A stretch of DNA of 64,000 nucleotides, from positions 620,001 to 684,000 of the forward strand of contig NZ_CP123228.1 of NCBI RefSeq assembly GCF_029855045.1, given 5' to 3'. Source of the DNA: Piscinibacter sp. XHJ-5. Its GTDB lineage: Bacteria; Pseudomonadota; Gammaproteobacteria; Burkholderiales; Burkholderiaceae_C. Under the pieces are notes generated by a model that searched no databases, had not been told where the DNA came from, and saw only the letters and a program-made list of their open reading frames with translations. How positions within the stretch are numbered: position 1 is the first letter of the stretch; each line of letters opens with the position of its first letter. Below, piece by piece: positions 53,100 through 64,000 of this stretch. Both the position numbers and the translations under genes were made by a program.

Positions 53100-54698
53100 T
53101 CAAAACAGATGGTCCAGGCCTGCGAACACGGCGGCCTCGCGTCCCTCGGTGGCGACGTTGGAGTCGAGCTCGCGGTAGCGTGCGCCGCCGAACACGCTGG
53201 TCTTGGGCGCGGCCTGCACGGTGAGCTGCAGGCGCGCCGTGCGCTGGACGGAGCGGTCGATGCCCTGCAGCGCGCGCACCTTGCTCCACTCGGCCGAGGC
53301 GTTCAGGCTGGCGATCGGGCTCAGGCGGTGACTTAGCGACACCGAGGCGCCGTGCTGGTTGTTGTTGCCCAGCGGCGTGCCGGTCGCCAGCGAGCCCCCT
53401 TCGGGCGCGTCTTCGGTGCGTGTCTGGAAGGCGCCGAGCGACAAGGTGTTGCGCATGCCGATCAGCACCACGCTGGCGGTGCGCTGCGTGACGATGCTCA
53501 GGCGTTGCGCGTAGACGTTGACCGGGCGCAGCGTGCCCGCGGGCAATCCCTGGCGGGTGATCAGGTCCTGGACGATGCGCGCGCGCTCGACCGGATCGGG
53601 AAAGCGCGTCGTGAAGGCTGCATCGAGCAGCGCCGCCACGTTGCTGGTGACCGGCAGGTCGAACAGCGCCTGCGGCGTGGTGTCGAGCGTACGCGAGACC
53701 AGGACATTCCAGGCCACCTGCGGCATGCGGTGATCGAAGCTGAGGCGCCACGAATTGCCGAAGAAGCGCTTCTCCTCGAAGGCCGACAGCGTGGTGCGCG
53801 GCGAAGGCTGCCAGCGCGCCTGCACGCCGTAGATGTTGCGCTCGTTGTCCACCGCGACCAGGCTGGTGCGCTCGCGGCCGACACGCACGCCGGCGGTGAG
53901 GTCGGGGCCGAAGGCGTAGTCGATGCTTGCCCGGGCGAGATCCTGCCGCAGCGGCTCCTGGACGCCGTCGCGGTAGCGCGTCTCGTTGCGCTCGGCCTCC
54001 AGCCGCCAGCCGAACGGATGCGGGTCATGCTCGAAGAGGAACGAGTGGCGGCCGAAATAGCCTTCGGCTTCGGAGCTGGCCGCCTGGGTCGAGCCGCTCT
54101 GCCGGGTCCAGCTGTTGTCGCTGCGCAGCCGGTAGCGCGTCTCGGCGCTGATCGCCGACTCGATGCTCGGTGAGAAGCGCACCACCCCGGTGGTCAGCGT
54201 GTTGCGGGTGGTGCCCGACTCGGGGCGGGGACCGAAGGGGTTCTCGCTGGTCTGGATGGCGCGCACGCCGGCATCGAGGAAGAAGAACCGCTCGATCGCC
54301 TCGAGGCGCGCGTTGAGATCGGCCTCGGGCAGCAGTCGGCTCGGTTGCGTGTCGCGGGCGGTGGTGACGCCGTTCAGCGCCGCCGTGCCGCTCAGGCGCA
54401 AGCGGGCGCCCTCGGCGCGGATGGCGATGTGCGGACGCACCTCGAGCAGGAGGTCGTCGCGGCCGCCACCGGCCACGCCGAGCTCGGGATTGCTGCTGAA
54501 GGTGAGCTGCGAGCGCAGGCCGGTCTCGAGGTTCCACTTCTGCGCCATCGCCGGGCTCGGCATCGCGCCCAGCCCGCCGACGACGGCCGCCGCGGCCGTC
54601 GCGAGCGCATGGCGCGCGAGCCGGCGCTCGGCCGGCGGCGTGCCGCGGCCGGCGCCCGACGCGCCGCCCTCAGGCGTCGACCGGGCCGTAATAGCCAT
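53100..54698 (-). CDS. Outer-membrane beta-barrel protein of XrtA-type EPS loci
   Basis: A 532-residue protein. A long N-region ends in LATAAAAVVGGLGAMPSPAMAQ, a signal peptide with an AMA-Q cleavage site near residue 52. The mature protein is a series of amphipathic strands with alternating aromatics (LRSQLTFSSNPELG, ETRYRLRSDNSW, GWRLEAERNETRYRD, YGVQARWQPS) and ends in a C-terminal aromatic (AGLDHLF), as outer-membrane barrels do. It matches the TIGR03016 type by position and character. The first 29 bases overlap the kinase gene's 3' end. Its role is probably export or assembly of the polymer. Confidence 0.82.
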   Translation of the reverse strand: MAITARSTPEGGASGAGRGTPPAERRLARHALATAAAAVVGGLGAMPSPAMAQKWNLETGLRSQLTFSSNPELGVAGGGRDDLLLEVRPHIAIRAEGARLRLSGTAALNGVTTARDTQPSRLLPEADLNARLEAIERFFFLDAGVRAIQTSENPFGPRPESGTTRNTLTTGVVRFSPSIESAISAETRYRLRSDNSWTRQSGSTQAASSEAEGYFGRHSFLFEHDPHPFGWRLEAERNETRYRDGVQEPLRQDLARASIDYAFGPDLTAGVRVGRERTSLVAVDNERNIYGVQARWQPSPRTTLSAFEEKRFFGNSWRLSFDHRMPQVAWNVLVSRTLDTTPQALFDLPVTSNVAALLDAAFTTRFPDPVERARIVQDLITRQGLPAGTLRPVNVYAQRLSIVTQRTASVVLIGMRNTLSLGAFQTRTEDAPEGGSLATGTPLGNNNQHGASVSLSHRLSPIASLNASAEWSKVRALQGIDRSVQRTARLQLTVQAAPKTSVFGGARYRELDSNVATEGREAAVFAGLDHLF

Positions 54699-55635
54699 AG
54701 TAGAAGCCGACCTCGGAGCGGCTCGCCTTGTTCAGGAGCGGCATCACGACCGGGCACGACTCCAGGGTGGCCATCGCCTGCATGACAGATTTCTGGGGCG
54801 TGCGCTCGGCTTCGACGACCACGATGACCTGCCCCATGTGACTGGCCAGCACGCGCGACTCGGTGGAGGGCAGCAGCGGCGGTGCATCGAAGATCAGGAT
54901 GCGGTCGGCGTAACGGCTGGCCATCTCGTCCAGCAGGCGAACCATGCTGTTGCTTGCCAGCAGCTCGGTCGCCTGCCCGCGCGGAGCGCCGGCAGGCAGC
55001 AGGCTGAGCCGCTCGATGTTGGTGCGCAGCATCACGTCGGACAGCGCGACCGACGGATCGGCCAGCACGTCGAGCAGGCCGCGGGCCGGCGTGACGCCCA
55101 GGCGCGGCAGCACGGCGGGGCGGGACACGTCGGCGTCGATCAGCAGCACGTGCTTGTCCATCTCCATCGCCATGCTGATGGCGAGGTTGACGGTCACGAA
55201 GGTCTTGCCTTCGCCCGGCATCGAGCTGGTCACCATGATGAGGTTGGCCCGCTCCACCGGAGCGGCCGAGCGGCCGGCGACGTTCATCAGCAGCGGGCGC
55301 TTGATGACGCGGAATTCGTCGGCGATCTGCGCCCGCGGGGTTTCTGGCGTCAGGTAGCCCATGGCGCCGAGGCGCGTGAGGTCGATCTGCACCTGCTTGG
55401 AGTGCGCACCGCCGGCGGCGCGGGCGGCCGGACGGATCTCGTGCACCGCGGGCGGCAGCCGATCCAGCGCACCCGGCGTGGTGACGCGGGCGTCCTCGAG
55501 CCGGCGCGCCGCGAGCGCCTGAACGGTGTCGTCCGGACGCTTCAAGCCGGCGGCGGCGACGGCGCGATCGGGCACCTCGATGCCGCTGCGACGAAGTTCC
55601 TCCAGTCGACGTGCCGCTTGTTCAATGATGCCCAC
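54670..55635 (-). CDS. BY-kinase-type tyrosine autokinase, exosortase-A-associated
   Basis: A 321-residue protein. The N-terminal helical part (GIIEQAARRLEELRRSG) is followed by a P-loop kinase domain: Walker A VTSSMPGEGKTFVTVNLA (about 135-152), Walker A' VLLIDADVSRP (about 163-173) and Walker B ILIFDAPPLL. A short Tyr cluster GFYYGYYG lies at the very C-terminus, the autophosphorylation site in this family. It starts at GTG 55635, nine bases after the chain-length gene stop. With that gene it forms a split Wzc-type co-polymerase that controls chain length. Confidence 0.88.
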   Translation of the reverse strand: MGIIEQAARRLEELRRSGIEVPDRAVAAAGLKRPDDTVQALAARRLEDARVTTPGALDRLPPAVHEIRPAARAAGGAHSKQVQIDLTRLGAMGYLTPETPRAQIADEFRVIKRPLLMNVAGRSAAPVERANLIMVTSSMPGEGKTFVTVNLAISMAMEMDKHVLLIDADVSRPAVLPRLGVTPARGLLDVLADPSVALSDVMLRTNIERLSLLPAGAPRGQATELLASNSMVRLLDEMASRYADRILIFDAPPLLPSTESRVLASHMGQVIVVVEAERTPQKSVMQAMATLESCPVVMPLLNKASRSEVGFYYGYYGPVDA

Positions 55636-55644
55636 AGATGCCCC

Positions 55645-57195
55645 TCAAGCCCGAACGTTCAGCGAGACCCACACGATCCAGATGCCGCCGATCATGATCA
55701 GCCCGCCCAGCGCCGTGCCGAAGGCGTAGAGCTCCTTGCGGGCGCGTCGCAGCATGCCATCGTTCATCAGCATCGAGACGCTGCCGAGCACCGGCCTCTG
55801 TGTCGCATTGCGCAGCAGGCGCGAGTTGTCGAACGTGGGCACCAGCTGCACCATGACGAAGGTGGCTGCCACGCCGGCCGCCAGCGCGGCCAGGAGCACC
55901 AGCGGAGCCAGGGCCATGCGGTTCGGGAAGACCGGCTGCGGCGCCGTGCGCGGCGGGTCGATCACCCGGAACTGGGCCGATCGCGTGGCATCCACGTCCT
56001 CGGACAGCGACGCCTTCTCGCGGCGCGACACCATGGTCTCGTAGGTGCGGCGAATCACGTCGTAGTCGCGGTTCAGCTGCGCGAGCTCGGCCTCGACCTG
56101 CGGCACGCGGCTGGCCGAGGCGCGCAGCTGGCTCAGCCGGGACTGCATGTCCGACGCGCGCACGCGCAGCGCGGCGACGTTGGCTTCCGACTCGGCGAGC
56201 GCGAGCTTGACCTGCTGCAGCACGGGATTCACCGCGGTGGGGGCGGTGCGCGGCTTGCTGGCTGCGGCACGCTGGCGCGCTTCGAGCTCCTGCTGGCGCT
56301 GCTCTTCGAGGCGGGCGATCAGCCGCTTGGTCGCGACGACGTCGGGGTGCAGTTCGGTGTAGCGGCGCAGCAGGTCGTCCAGCTGCTTGCGCTGGCTGTC
56401 GAGGCGGGCGTCGTATTCCGATACCTGCGCGACGGTGGTCGAGGAGACATCGGGCAGCAGCGAGGCGGTCTCGCCGCTGAGCTCGCGCTTGAGGGCGTCG
56501 CGCGACTGCTCGGCGGCCCGCAGCTCGACCGTGAGCTTGCCCATCTCGTCGGTGAGCGCGGACATGCGCGCGAAGTAGTCCTTGCCGCCCGAATCGGCAA
56601 CGCCGAGGTTGCGCAGCTTGAAGTCCTTCAGGCGGTTCTCGGCCTCGGCCAGCCGGGCTTCGTAGTTCTTGATCTGGTCGTCGATGAAGCCGCGCGCCTG
56701 CTCGGCGTCGCGGCGCTTCGCGCCGGTGTCGGACTCGAGGAACAAGGACACCAGGTTCTGCACCACGACGCGGGCGCGCTCCGGGTTGGTGTCGCGATAG
56801 CTGAAGTTGAAGACGTTGTCGCGCCCGCCGCCGGCCACCTTGATCTCGCGCATCAGCGACTCGATCATGCGGTCGCGCGCCATCGGCGCCATGCCCTCGG
56901 TCTCGAGGTTGGACTTGCGCATCAGCAGCTCGACATTGGGCCGCGTGATGAGCGTGCGTGCCAGCAGTCCGACGGTCTGGTCGATGTCGGGCTCGACCGC
57001 GAGGTCGCGCATCAGCGGGCGCAGCACGGTCTTGGTGTCGACATAGACACGGGCACTGGCCTCGTAGCGGTTCGCGATCAGCATCAGCCCGACCGCGCCC
57101 GCGATGCCGACGACCCACGCGGCGAGCACGCCGATCCAGCGGCGTCGCCACATGGCGCGCGCGATCTCGAGAACTTGTTGGATCAGCTGATCCAT
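55645..57195 (-). CDS. Polysaccharide chain-length determinant (Wzz/PCP), XrtA-locus type
   Basis: A 516-residue inner-membrane protein. The first membrane segment is at about 20-42 (IGVLAAWVVGIAGAVGLML). A large periplasmic part follows with long coiled-coil stretches (about 165-270 and 330-390, e.g. ESEANVAALRVRASDMQSRLSQL). A Pro-rich segment VIDPPRTAPQPVFPNR precedes the second membrane segment (about 430-452), and a third hydrophobic stretch lies near the C-terminus. It has no kinase domain, which is encoded by the next gene. Matches the TIGR03007 type. It lies 46 bases after the Wza-like gene. Confidence 0.9.
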   Translation of the reverse strand: MDQLIQQVLEIARAMWRRRWIGVLAAWVVGIAGAVGLMLIANRYEASARVYVDTKTVLRPLMRDLAVEPDIDQTVGLLARTLITRPNVELLMRKSNLETEGMAPMARDRMIESLMREIKVAGGGRDNVFNFSYRDTNPERARVVVQNLVSLFLESDTGAKRRDAEQARGFIDDQIKNYEARLAEAENRLKDFKLRNLGVADSGGKDYFARMSALTDEMGKLTVELRAAEQSRDALKRELSGETASLLPDVSSTTVAQVSEYDARLDSQRKQLDDLLRRYTELHPDVVATKRLIARLEEQRQQELEARQRAAASKPRTAPTAVNPVLQQVKLALAESEANVAALRVRASDMQSRLSQLRASASRVPQVEAELAQLNRDYDVIRRTYETMVSRREKASLSEDVDATRSAQFRVIDPPRTAPQPVFPNRMALAPLVLLAALAAGVAATFVMVQLVPTFDNSRLLRNATQRPVLGSVSMLMNDGMLRRARKELYAFGTALGGLIMIGGIWIVWVSLNVRA

Positions 57196-57241
57196 GGGGA
57201 CTCCACTTCCTTGTCGACGGTCGGGCCTGCGCGCGAAGGCG

Positions 57242-57877
57242 TCAGAACCAACCCTGCGGGACGATCAGCACGTCGCCGGGGCGGACGTCGACGTTGGCGG
57301 AGATGTCGCCACGCTTGAGCAGGTCCTTCAGGCGAACGCTGTACTGCTTGCCGCCTTCCTTGCCCCGCACCAGCACGGCGGCGTTGCCGTCGGCGAAGTC
57401 GGTCAGGCCGCCGACCTGGATCATCACGTCCAGCAGCGTCATGCCCTGGCGGTACGGGATGGCCTGCGGGCGCGTCGCTTCGCCGATGATGCGGATCTGC
57501 TCGCTCGCCGCGCCCTGGAAGGTGTTGACCACCACCGACACGACCGGGTCGCGGATGTACTTGGTCATCGCGCTCTGCAACGCCGTCGAGAGCTCCTGCG
57601 GCGTGAGCCCCGCGGCCTGCATGTCGGAGACCAGCGCCGTCGAGATCTTGCCGTCGGGGCGTACCGGAACCGTGGTGGACAGTTCGGGGTTGCGCCAGAC
57701 GATGATGTTGACCGAGTCGAGCGGACCGATCTTGTAGCTGTAGTCGGTGGTGGCCGCCTCGATGGGTGCGGGCGGATAGCGGTTCATGGCGCAGCCGGCC
57801 ATGACGACCATGGCCGTCAGGGCCGCGAGAAAACGAAGAGCCCGGTTGGCGGAATGGGAAATCGCATGCGCTGCCAT
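57242..57877 (-). CDS. Wza/EpsE-type polysaccharide export lipoprotein
   Basis: A 211-residue protein with lipobox VVMAGCAMN (Cys near 29). The polysaccharide export domain runs YKIGPLDSVNIIVWRNPELS to DGKISTALVSDMQAAG, followed by a SLBB-like domain (IRIIGEATRPQAIPYRQGMTLLDVMIQVGG). It is short, as usual for XrtA loci, with the outer-membrane barrel supplied by a separate protein. ATG 57877 has GGGAGGA upstream; the open frame to 58165 has no similarity and was not used. First gene of the minus-strand EPS operon. Confidence 0.9.
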   Translation of the reverse strand: MAAHAISHSANRALRFLAALTAMVVMAGCAMNRYPPAPIEAATTDYSYKIGPLDSVNIIVWRNPELSTTVPVRPDGKISTALVSDMQAAGLTPQELSTALQSAMTKYIRDPVVSVVVNTFQGAASEQIRIIGEATRPQAIPYRQGMTLLDVMIQVGGLTDFADGNAAVLVRGKEGGKQYSVRLKDLLKRGDISANVDVRPGDVLIVPQGWF

Positions 57878-58206
57878 TGAATTCCTCCCGTCTGAAGAGA
57901 TCACTGATGTTGACGACGCCATCTCACCCTTGCGTTCCTGCCTTGACGGGTGGGCTCGATGAACACGATGTGCAGCGGCGTTGGGGCGCGACCGAAGGGC
58001 GGACTCACACCCCGGCACATTGGCCTGTTCGTTGCAAGCGCGAAGCATACGCGCGAAAAACGACAAGGTAACGACCCTGAACAAGGGGGGTGCCGTCGCT
58101 GTGTGATGTCGCACGCTGGACGTGGCGGGAACGCCATCTGCCGTCCCTTCATGCGGTGCAGACATGCGGGGTTTCCCGCGCGGGCGTCGCGATACAGTCG
58201 CCCGTC
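57878..58206. promoter_or_regulatory. Divergent promoter region of the EPS operon
   Basis: 329 bases between the Wza-like gene and the small exported protein. On the minus strand TTACCT (58071-58066) and TATGCT (58049-58044), 16 bases apart, form a weak sigma-70-like pair that would give a leader of about 160 bases. The local AAAAACGACAAGG segment is the most AT-rich part. No sigma-54 TGGCAC-N5-TTGC site was found. No credible short gene is seen. Confidence 0.3.
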
Positions 58207-58782
58207 ATGATCCATCACCCCACATTCCGCCGGCGCATCAGGCACGCGGCAGCCGCAGCGCTCGCCGGCCTGGCGTTCGCCACGCCCGGCATGACCGGCG
58301 CGACGGCCGCCAAGCCCGTCAAGCCGCCGGCCAAGGCCGTCCGCAAGGCGCCGCCGGCGCCGCCCGAAGCCACATCCGAGCAATTGGAGGCGGCGCAGCT
58401 CGTGTACCTGGGCCGCTATGTCTGCGAGTTCGGCCAGGCCATCGAGGTCGAGGCGAACTCCCGGCATCAGGGGTACGTCGACGTGCGCCACGGCAAGGCC
58501 GTCTACCTGATGAAGCCGGTGCTCTCGTCCACCGGCGCAGTGCGGCTCGAGGACATGAAGGGCGACACCCTGATGGTCCAGATCGCCAGCAAGTCCATGC
58601 TGATGAACGTCAAGGCTGGACGCCGCCTGGTCGACGACTGCGTGAGCGCGCGTCAGCGCGAACTGAACGAGGCCGCCGCGCGCGCCCAGGCGGCCGATGC
58701 CGCCGCGAGCGCAGCGTCCGCGCCCGCCGCCGCGGCGTCGGAGGCGCCCGTCGCAGCCTCGGAGCCGGCGCCGAGCCGCTGA
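58207..58782 (+). CDS. Small exported protein, function unknown
   Basis: A 191-residue protein. A signal peptide with Arg-rich start and Ala/Leu core (FRRRIRHAAAAALAGLAFATPG) is followed by a Lys/Pro/Ala linker (about 33-55). A compact core of about 85 residues has two Cys (RYVCEFG and LVDDCVS) and a beta-strand pattern (GYVDVRHGKAVYLMKPVLSSTGAVRLED). An Ala-rich coiled tail follows. The Cys pair and SSTGAVRL loosely recall MliC-type lysozyme inhibitors, but this is not a firm match. It is divergent from the EPS operon and convergent with aceE. Confidence 0.6.
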   Translation: MIHHPTFRRRIRHAAAAALAGLAFATPGMTGATAAKPVKPPAKAVRKAPPAPPEATSEQLEAAQLVYLGRYVCEFGQAIEVEANSRHQGYVDVRHGKAVYLMKPVLSSTGAVRLEDMKGDTLMVQIASKSMLMNVKAGRRLVDDCVSARQRELNEAAARAQAADAAASAASAPAAAASEAPVAASEPAPSR

Positions 58783-58803
58783 GTCGCCTCTCCCGGCGTC
58801 GCC

Positions 58804-61512
<2,709 letters not shown>

Positions 61513-61710
61513 GTCGGGCTCTCCTTGGATACTGCGTCAACGCCGACTGTAGACCGGCAGCGTCATGCGGGCAGCGGAGCCGTCATCGGCACCTGCCTGA
61601 GCACGCAACGTTTGCGGATCCTGCGCACGCCAGGCAGGCAGGGACCGCGCCGTACAATCCCAAAGTTTTGCCGGTGGCGTTGGGCCCCGGCGTCAAAGAG
61701 GACGTCCCAA

Positions 61711-62046
61711 GTGTTCATTTCCGAAGCCTTCGCCCAGACCGCGCCGGCCGCCGCGGGCGCCGCTGATTCGCCGTTCGGCAGCATCGGGGGCATGCTGCCG
61801 ATCCTGTTGATGTTCGTCGTCCTTTACTTCGTGATGATCCGCCCTCAGATGAAGCGGCAGAAGGAGCACAAGGCGATGATCGACGCGCTGGCCAAAGGCG
61901 ACGAAGTCGTCATTGCCGGGGGTGTCCTCGGGAAGGTCTCGAAGATGGGCGAGAGCTATCTCCACGTCGAGGTCGCCCCAGGCGTCGAGCTTCAGGTGCA
62001 GCGCGCCTCCGTGATCCAGGTGCTTCCCAAGGGCACCATCAAGTAA
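61711..62046 (+). CDS. yajC: Sec translocon accessory subunit YajC
   Basis: A 111-residue inner-membrane protein: a short N-region (FISEAFAQTAP), one membrane helix (GGMLPILLMFVVLYFVMI, about 26-43) and the conserved cytoplasmic RPQMKRQKEHKAMIDALAKGDEVVIAGGVLGKV. The start is GTG 61711 behind AGAGGA; an ATG start is not available at this position. It binds SecDF. It is followed 66 bases later by secD, the usual yajC-secD order, though tgt and queA are not upstream as in many genomes. Confidence 0.95.
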   Translation: MFISEAFAQTAPAAAGAADSPFGSIGGMLPILLMFVVLYFVMIRPQMKRQKEHKAMIDALAKGDEVVIAGGVLGKVSKMGESYLHVEVAPGVELQVQRASVIQVLPKGTIK

Positions 62047-62112
62047 CCGACGAGCGTTGGGCGGACGGTCGCCAGCGCATCGCGCGGCGGCCCGCTGCGC
62101 AGGAAAGGCGTC

Positions 62113-63993
62113 ATGAACCGCTACCCCTTCTGGAAATACGCGATCCTCGCGGTCGCACTGCTGATCGGCCTGATCTACACGCTGCCCAATTTCTTCGGGG
62201 AGGCGCCCGCCGTCCAGGTGAGCAGCGGCAAGGCGACGCTCAAGCTCGACAGCGGCATGGCCGCACGCGTGCAGCAGATCCTCGCGCAGGGCGCACTGCA
62301 GCCCGACCTCGTGCAGTTCGACGGCAATTCGGTGAAGGCGCGCTTCGCCGATGTCGAGACGCAGGGCAGGGCGAAGGACGCGCTGAACAAGGCGCTCAAT
62401 CCCGATCCCAACGACCCGAGCTACATCGTGGCGTTGAATCTGCTGTCCCAGTCGCCGCGCTGGCTCACCTCGCTGCATGCGCTGCCGATGTATCTCGGAC
62501 TGGACCTGCGCGGCGGCGTGCACTTCCTGATGCAGGTCGACATGAAGGCCGCGCTGACCAAGAAGGCCGAGGCGCTCACAGGCGACATCCGCACGCTGCT
62601 GCGCGACAAGAACCTGCGCCACGCCGGCATCACGCGCGACGGCAACAACGTCGAGATCCGGTTTCGCGACCGCGAGACGCTGACAGCCGCCCAGAACCTG
62701 CTCGCCGACCAGCTTCCCGACCTCCAGTGGAGCGCCGCCGCGGCAGACGGCAGCGACTTCAAGCTCGGCGGCGTGCTCAAGCCCGAGGCGGCGCGTCGCG
62801 TGCAGGAGACGGCCGTCAAGCAGAACATCACCACCCTGCACAACCGCGTCAACGAGCTCGGCGTGGCCGAGCCGGTGATCCAGCAGCAGGGGCTCGACCG
62901 GGTCGTCGTCCAGCTGCCCGGGGTGCAGGACACGGCCAAGGCCAAGGACATCATCGGGCGCACCGCGACGCTCGAGGTGCGCCTGGTCGACGACAGCACC
63001 GAAGCCGCCGCGGCGGCCGCCGGCACCGGACCGGTGCCGTTCGGCACGGAGCGCTACGTCGAGCGAGGCGGCGCGCCGCTGGTGGTCAAGCGTCAGGTCA
63101 TCCTGACCGGCGAGAACCTCACCGACGCGCAGGCAGGATTCGACAACCAGACGCAGGAGCCCGCGGTGCACCTGACGCTGGACGCGAAGGGCGCCCGCAT
63201 CTTCCGGGACGTGACGCGCGAGAACGTGGGCAAGCGGATGGCCATCCTGCTGTTCGAGAAGGGCAAGGGCGAGGTCGTCACCGCGCCGGTGATCCGCTCC
63301 GAGATCGGCGGCGGCCGGGTGCAGATTTCCGGGCGCATGACGACCACCGAAGCCAACGACACCGCGCTGCTGCTGCGCGCCGGTTCGCTGGCCGCGCCGA
63401 TGGAAATCATCGAGGAGCGCACCATCGGTCCGAGCCTGGGCGCCGACAACATCAAGAAGGGCTACGACAGCGTGCTGTACGGCTTCATCGCCATCGCGGC
63501 ATTCATGTGCGCGTACTACCTGCTGTTCGGCGTGTTCTCGACGCTCGCGCTGGCGCTGAACCTGCTCCTGCTGGTGGCCGTGCTGTCCATGCTGCAGGCG
63601 ACCCTCACCTTGCCCGGCATCGCGGCCATCGCGCTGGTGCTCGGCATGGCCATCGACGCCAACGTGCTGATCAACGAGCGCATCCGGGAGGAACTGCGTG
63701 GCGGCGCGTCGCCGCAGGCGGCGATCCACGCCGGCTACGAGCGCGCCTTCGCGACCATCCTCGACTCCAACGTCACCACGCTGATCGCCGGCCTGGCGCT
63801 GCTGGCCTTCGGATCCGGTCCGATCCGCGGCTTCGCGATCGTGCACTGCCTGGGCATCCTCACGTCGATGTTCTCGGCGGTGCTGTTCTCGCGGGGCCTG
63901 GTGAACCTCTGGTACGGGCGCCAGAAGAAGCTCAAGGGCGTGTCCATCGGCCAGGTGTGGCGCCCCCAGGCCGACGTGCCGGCCAAGAGCTGA
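62113..63993 (+). CDS. secD: Protein translocase subunit SecD
   Basis: A 626-residue RND-type membrane protein. The first membrane segment is WKYAILAVALLIGLIYTLPNFF. The P1 periplasmic region holds LGLDLRGGVHFLMQVD (about 128-143). The second half has five helices with YGFIAIAAFMCAYYLLFG, LTLPGIAAIALVLGMAIDANVLINERIREEL and ARAFATILDSNVTTLIA-type motifs. It uses the proton gradient with SecF to finish protein export. The stop lies seven bases before the window end, and secF would be expected next. Confidence 0.96.
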   Translation: MNRYPFWKYAILAVALLIGLIYTLPNFFGEAPAVQVSSGKATLKLDSGMAARVQQILAQGALQPDLVQFDGNSVKARFADVETQGRAKDALNKALNPDPNDPSYIVALNLLSQSPRWLTSLHALPMYLGLDLRGGVHFLMQVDMKAALTKKAEALTGDIRTLLRDKNLRHAGITRDGNNVEIRFRDRETLTAAQNLLADQLPDLQWSAAAADGSDFKLGGVLKPEAARRVQETAVKQNITTLHNRVNELGVAEPVIQQQGLDRVVVQLPGVQDTAKAKDIIGRTATLEVRLVDDSTEAAAAAAGTGPVPFGTERYVERGGAPLVVKRQVILTGENLTDAQAGFDNQTQEPAVHLTLDAKGARIFRDVTRENVGKRMAILLFEKGKGEVVTAPVIRSEIGGGRVQISGRMTTTEANDTALLLRAGSLAAPMEIIEERTIGPSLGADNIKKGYDSVLYGFIAIAAFMCAYYLLFGVFSTLALALNLLLLVAVLSMLQATLTLPGIAAIALVLGMAIDANVLINERIREELRGGASPQAAIHAGYERAFATILDSNVTTLIAGLALLAFGSGPIRGFAIVHCLGILTSMFSAVLFSRGLVNLWYGRQKKLKGVSIGQVWRPQADVPAKS

Positions 63994-64000
63994 GCCCGGC

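Overview
The window is very GC-rich, with GC-ending codons and tightly packed, often overlapping genes. It looks like a chromosomal segment of a betaproteobacterium of the Burkholderiales type. The housekeeping genes at the right end support this: homodimeric-type pyruvate dehydrogenase E1 (aceE), then yajC and secD. Most of the remainder is a large surface-polysaccharide and exopolysaccharide region. I found no rRNA, tRNA, transposase or CRISPR array.

Layout. (1) 1-289: the N-terminal part of a secreted protein with the FxDxY motif of FxDxF-type PEP-CTERM proteins, running off the left edge. (2) 484-11065, plus strand: an unusual cassette with an AAC(3)-fold acetyltransferase, a self-contained acyl-building set (FabG-like, ACP, FabZ-like, FabL-like, KAS III-like), an asparagine-synthase-like amidotransferase, an AMP ligase, a second ACP, a NadE-like ATP pyrophosphatase and an alpha/alpha-toroid protein. 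A 272-bp palindromic element sits between the first ACP and the dehydratase gene. (3) 11082-24736: a beta-helix protein, a Wzy-like polymerase/ligase with an inserted soluble domain, two ExeA-type ATPases each fused to a degenerate UDP-GlcNAc 2-epimerase and flanking an initiating sugar transferase, UDP-GalNAcA genes (wbpP, wbpO) and a flippase. (4) 24747-28918: three secreted paralogues sharing one C-terminal domain, two of them almost identical in DNA. (5) 28931-37641, minus strand: a Cys-rich duplicated protein, a second flippase, a DUF4910 peptidase-like protein, a GT2 enzyme, a PIG-L deacetylase and a sugar-nucleotide branch (RfbF-like, epimerase, C-methyltransferase). (6) 38085-57877: a near-complete exosortase-A (XrtA/EpsH)-type exopolysaccharide locus. 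It has ACP, hydrolases 2 and 1, two amidotransferases, two deacetylases, an O-antigen-ligase-like protein, two glycosyltransferases, FemAB, WecB, an outer-membrane protein, tyrosine kinase, chain-length protein and Wza-like export protein. (7) 58207-63993: a small exported protein, aceE, yajC and secD.

How it works together (inference). Sugar nucleotides come from WecB, WbpO/WbpP and the RfbF branch. Repeat units are started by the PglC/WcaJ-type transferase, extended by the GTs, flipped by two Wzx proteins, polymerised or ligated by two Wzy-type proteins, and exported through the Wza/Wzc-like/outer-membrane machinery. The acyl/amide cassette most likely makes an acyl or amide decoration for the glycan. 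Two features stand out. The locus has the XrtA-type gene complement but no exosortase gene in the window. The ATPase gene normally found beside wecB is missing there and reappears twice as a fusion to a catalytically degraded epimerase domain.
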